A stretch of 34,833 nucleotides of DNA from Brachyspira sp. CAG:484. Lineage in GTDB: Bacteria > Cyanobacteriota > Vampirovibrionia > Gastranaerophilales > Gastranaerophilaceae. Location of the stretch: assembly GCA_000431315.1 (NCBI GenBank), contig HF989700.1:1-34833 (forward strand), read 5' to 3'. Positions 32,159 through 34,833 of the stretch are shown piece after piece. Under the pieces are notes generated by a model. That model saw nothing but the letters and a program-made list of their open reading frames with translations, was not told the origin of the DNA and did no database searches. The position numbers were made by a program, and so were the translations under genes. Within the stretch, counting starts at the first letter, position 1; each line of letters begins with the position of its first letter.

Positions 32159-32830
32159 TTACTTTAAAAGGTCATACTGAACTGCCATAACGGCAGCCTG
32201 AACTCTGTCAGGAACAGAGAGTTTCGATAGGATTTTGCAGACGTGAGATTTTGCCGTATGAGGGCTAATCATAATAATGTCAGCAATTTCTGTGTTTGAT
32301 TTGCCTTCTACGATTAATTTTAATATTTCTTTTTCTCTATCAGAGAGATTTATATCAAGTTTCTTTTTATAATTATACAAATTATCAAAATCAGTTGAGG
32401 CTGGTTTTGGGAATGCTGATAATGCCATTCTTGCAATTCTCGGATCAATCCATACAGCACCTTTTTGAACTTCTTTTATTACATTACAAAGGTCAGGCAG
32501 ATAAATGTCTTTAAGTGCATAAGCATTTGCTCCTGAAGATAATGATGCGAATATTTCTTCATCGCGTTCATGAGATGTAAGCACAATGACTTTTGTGTTA
32601 GGGAATTTTCTGCTGATTATTTTTGTTGCCTCAAGTCCGTTCATATACGGCAAACCTAAATCCATCAGCACAACATCAGCAGGTTTTTTCTGTAAGGCTT
32701 CCAGCCCTTCTTCTGCTGTTTCAAAATCCCCTAAAACCTCAAAGTCGTTATAATGGGTAAAATGATGTTTATAAGTTGTTCTTGCCAGTAAATAATCTTC
32801 AATTATGTATAACTTAATTTTGTCTATCAT
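32159..32830 (-). CDS. NarL/FixJ-type response regulator
   Basis: A 223-residue two-domain regulator. The receiver domain (1-120) has Glu11-Asp12 in the acidic pocket, Asp57 (VVLMDLGLP) as phosphoacceptor, Thr84/Ser85 as the switch region and the conserved Lys in YALKD. The LuxR-type DNA-binding domain (about 158-223) has LSDREKEILKLIVEGKSNTE and then ISPHTAKSHVCKIL as the recognition helix. It is transcribed first in an operon with the histidine kinase 32 bp downstream. AGGAA lies 9 nt before the ATG. Target genes cannot be inferred. Confidence 0.94.
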   Translation of the reverse strand: MIDKIKLYIIEDYLLARTTYKHHFTHYNDFEVLGDFETAEEGLEALQKKPADVVLMDLGLPYMNGLEATKIISRKFPNTKVIVLTSHERDEEIFASLSSGANAYALKDIYLPDLCNVIKEVQKGAVWIDPRIARMALSAFPKPASTDFDNLYNYKKKLDINLSDREKEILKLIVEGKSNTEIADIIMISPHTAKSHVCKILSKLSVPDRVQAAVMAVQYDLLK

Positions 32831-32937
32831 TTAATCTATTCCTATTCCTCCATAACTTACTAATCATAATCGTTATGAAAGAAAAATACTATCACCCGAC
32901 TGGGTATATATAAAAAAGATTAGTCGACAGGCTAAGC

Positions 32938-33615
32938 CTATTTACAGGCTTCTGACGTGATAACCTGGTTTCTGCCATGTTGTTTGGCGTAATACAAGGC
33001 TTTGTCAGCACAATCAAGAAATTCGCTTGCAGTTTCTATATTTTCTTTATTAGCATTTACACCAATGCTTACTGTTACTTTAATAGGGGTATTGTTGTAT
33101 TTGAACTGATAATTTTCAATTCGGCTCCTCAATCTTTCAAGAGGAATAAGCGCACTTTCAAGTGATGTTTCTGTTAACAACGCAACAAATTCTTCACCGC
33201 CGTACCTGAAAACAAGGTCGGTTTTTCTGAATGTTTCCATAATTAAATAAGCTACTTCTTTTAAAACATAATCACCGCAAAGATGTCCGTATGTATCATT
33301 TACTTTTTTAAAGAAATCTATATCAATAACCGCAACACTTAAATCATTTTTGTAGCGTTTTGCTCTTAAAAACTCTCTTTCAAGATGTACATCGAGATTT
33401 CTGCGGTTATAAAGTCCGGTAAGTGCATCAGTTACGGAGAGATGTTTGGTATGTGAATACATAAAGTTAATTTTTCTTATAACGTCAAGCTTGTTGCTTT
33501 CCGGTACCGGAAAATTTGTGATTATTTCTTCAATGTTTTTTTGGATTTCATCCAAAACTTCAGGCGGTATATCAAAGCTCAGATTGTCAATATCTGTTTC
33601 TTTTTTGTCAACCAT
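32938..33615 (-). CDS. Diguanylate cyclase (GGDEF)
   Basis: A 225-residue cytosolic protein. A short helical N-terminal region (1-55) precedes a GGDEF domain starting at DALTGLYNRRNLD (63-75). DIDFFKKVNDTYGHLCGD carries the metal-binding Asp, and GGEEF (139-143) is the active-site loop. RKTD (130-133) lies five residues upstream of GGEEF as an intact RxxD inhibitory site. All residues for c-di-GMP synthesis from 2 GTP with product inhibition are present. There is no receiver, PAS or EAL domain, so input must come through the N-terminal helices or a partner. A strong AGGGGAG precedes the ATG. It is the only cyclic-di-GMP gene in the window. Confidence 0.94.
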   Translation of the reverse strand: MVDKKETDIDNLSFDIPPEVLDEIQKNIEEIITNFPVPESNKLDVIRKINFMYSHTKHLSVTDALTGLYNRRNLDVHLEREFLRAKRYKNDLSVAVIDIDFFKKVNDTYGHLCGDYVLKEVAYLIMETFRKTDLVFRYGGEEFVALLTETSLESALIPLERLRSRIENYQFKYNNTPIKVTVSIGVNANKENIETASEFLDCADKALYYAKQHGRNQVITSEACK

Positions 33616-33690
33616 AATCTCCCCTTTACTAAACCTTATTATAACATAAAATTTGATTAAAAATATTTTTTTTGCTAAAGTTTACACAAG

Positions 33691-34281
33691 ATGAAATTAA
33701 GAACGGAAGATATTTTATCAAAATTTTCTAACAATCTTTCTCATCCTCATGAAGTCAGACGTATAGCTTTGCTGCTCTTTGACGGTTTAAGTAAGAATGT
33801 TAAAGAAATGTCTGCAAAAGACCGGAAAATTCTTGAAAGTGCTGCTCTGTTACACGATATAGGGTATTATGTCGAAGCAAAATCACACAATAAGCATTCC
33901 CAGCAGATAATATTAGATAATGGTCTGGATGAATTTTCCGCTCATGAAACAGAAATGGTTGCCTGTATTGCCCGCTATCACAGAGGCAGTCTTCCTAATA
34001 AAGAAAAGCACGAGTTATACGGAAGCTTTGAAAAAAAAGACAGAAAAAAAATAAAGCGGCTTGCAGGAATTTTGAGGGTAGCTGATGGTCTGGATTGTTC
34101 ACATTTGTCTGCAATAAAATCAATTAGAATAGATTATGATGAAGAAAATAATATTATAGAGATTTATCTTACCCTGAATACTCCGGAATTTCGTCCAGAT
34201 ATTTCAGTAGCGGTAAGAAAAAGAGATTTGCTGGAAATAGGGTTTAAATGCCAGTCTGTGATTAAGTTTGCAGATGTATAA
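33691..34281 (+). CDS. HD-domain phosphohydrolase, Ppx/GppA C-terminal-like
   Basis: A 196-residue protein. His20 (HPHEVRRIALLLFDGL), the HD pair at 55-56 (ALLHDIGYYV), HSQQII (69-74) and ARYHRG form the metal-binding HD superfamily core. The sequence resembles the C-terminal HD domain of exopolyphosphatase/GppA proteins (RLAGILRVADGLD), here without the N-terminal actin-like phosphatase domain. So it may hydrolyse a nucleotide or polyphosphate, but substrate and activity are open. TTGATT (33653-33658), a 17-bp spacer and TAAAGT (33676-33681) lie before the ATG with no Shine-Dalgarno. It is divergent from the diguanylate cyclase. Confidence 0.82.
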   Translation: MKLRTEDILSKFSNNLSHPHEVRRIALLLFDGLSKNVKEMSAKDRKILESAALLHDIGYYVEAKSHNKHSQQIILDNGLDEFSAHETEMVACIARYHRGSLPNKEKHELYGSFEKKDRKKIKRLAGILRVADGLDCSHLSAIKSIRIDYDEENNIIEIYLTLNTPEFRPDISVAVRKRDLLEIGFKCQSVIKFADV

Positions 34282-34379
34282 CATATTGTAACAAAATGTT
34301 TACAAAATTCCGAAAATTGTAACATTTCTTCATGAAAAATACTTTATATATATAAGGGAAAAATATAAGGAATAAAGTT

Positions 34380-34667
34380 ATGAGTGGTTTCGATGTTAAT
34401 GTTTTGAGTACAAAACCTGTAATCAGAGAAGCTGCAAGCATGCAAAATGACGGCGGCGCCGGTAACCTCGGTTATATGCAGCAAGGTGAAAGCGAACAGG
34501 AAGAGAAAAAACGTCATTTTGATGAAAGTATTTTTTCTAAGAAAGAAAAAGATATTTTTATCTCAGAAAAAGATTTAAAATTTGAAGAGCCTGAAGAAAG
34601 TTTTTCTCTTGCGAAGCTGATTGCACAGATTATACTTGCAGTAAAAAAATTTTTTAATGTTAAATAA
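34380..34667 (+). CDS. Hypothetical acidic protein with C-terminal hydrophobic helix
   Basis: A 95-residue protein of no recognised family. The N-terminal half is Gly/Asn/Gln-rich and apparently disordered (MQNDGGAGNLGYMQQG), followed by a charged segment (SEQEEKKRHFDESIFSKKEKD). The C-terminal helix FSLAKLIAQIILAVKKFF is amphipathic or hydrophobic and may sit on the membrane. AAGGAA lies about 9 nt before the ATG. The upstream gap (34282-34379) has two copies of ATTGTAACA about 30 bp apart, possibly a regulatory site. Confidence 0.6.
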   Translation: MSGFDVNVLSTKPVIREAASMQNDGGAGNLGYMQQGESEQEEKKRHFDESIFSKKEKDIFISEKDLKFEEPEESFSLAKLIAQIILAVKKFFNVK

Positions 34668-34752
34668 TATTGATTATCCTCTTTACAAAATCAATAATTC
34701 ATAATATATTATTAGTGTAAAATATACACTAGTTAGAGGAAAAGTTTTTATT

Positions 34753-34833
34753 ATGAAAATTGATTTTAGACCCCGGAATTTAGTACGAAATCTTGCTATT
34801 GAAGAGAAACTTTCAAACGGCATCAGACGTGTA
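34753..34833 (+). CDS. Unknown protein, N-terminal part only
   Basis: GAGGAAAAG (about 34735) precedes an ATG at 34753. The frame stays open to the window end: MKIDFRPRNLVRNLAIEEKL and then SNGIRRV (27 codons). The start is basic, with no signal peptide and no recognisable domain in the visible part. The function cannot be judged. Confidence 0.6.
   Translation, partial: MKIDFRPRNLVRNLAIEEKLSNGIRRV

Overview
The window is an AT-rich bacterial chromosome segment (only the tRNA, the terminators and two intergenic elements are visibly GC-rich) read with the standard code. The prepilin-like proteins with an FTLAEVLITLGIIGVVAAMTLPT-type N-terminus, the didermic envelope (an autotransporter with a C-terminal barrel), the long PPi-dependent phosphofructokinase and the GH57/GH77 glucan enzymes together suggest an uncultured gut Vampirovibrionia/Melainabacteria lineage (Gastranaerophilales-like). 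This placement is inferred from protein character; no database search was possible.

Left part (1-9.8 kb): the 3' part of a pilin-like gene, a lone receiver-domain protein, a membrane-anchored Hsp20, a ribbon-helix-helix regulator, PPi-phosphofructokinase, a DUF1796-type protein, an XRE regulator directly upstream of a GH57 amylase, two hypothetical proteins, and an HTH regulator translationally coupled to dUTPase. Opposite that pair stands a second XRE gene that has been split by a 118-bp repeat. A 116/118 identical copy of the repeat lies at 2115-2232. Middle part (9.8-19.1 kb): alaS, a second pilin-like gene, an XRE regulator, a GH77 glucanotransferase bracketed by a ~40-bp direct repeat, two abutting GT2 glycosyltransferases, tRNA-Arg(UCU) followed by a terminated GC-rich structured stretch without a gene, and a class A beta-lactamase. 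Right part (19.2-34.8 kb): a Pmp-like autotransporter, an EamA transporter, ogt, a 34-residue exported peptide too short to be a normal secreted protein, an ArsP_2-type permease, a zinc alcohol dehydrogenase, a GT17 glycosyltransferase whose reading frame passes through an 11-G tract, a SulP transporter, a Lys/Glu-rich 11-mer repeat protein, an EamA-GNAT pair, a histidine kinase/NarL-type regulator pair, a GGDEF cyclase, an HD-domain protein and small hypotheticals.

Two observations stand out. (1) The GT17 gene has a good RBS and ATG at 26069, but the G11 tract puts the enzyme out of frame. Twelve or nine G would restore about 336 codons of open frame, which is the layout of a slipped-strand phase-variable contingency gene. 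(2) The 118-bp element contains two hairpins, has no ORF and no clear terminal inverted repeats, and sits cleanly inside an otherwise intact 74-codon XRE gene, so it is a recently mobile non-autonomous element.

Functionally the window combines glucan use (GH57, GH77, PPi-PFK), surface variation (pilins, Pmp-like autotransporter, GT2/GT17 enzymes, DUF1796) and signalling (two receivers, one kinase, one GGDEF, several HTH proteins). Several genes have promoter-like hexamers ending 6-10 nt before an ATG that lacks a Shine-Dalgarno, which suggests leaderless transcripts. Elsewhere strong AGGAG sites are the rule.
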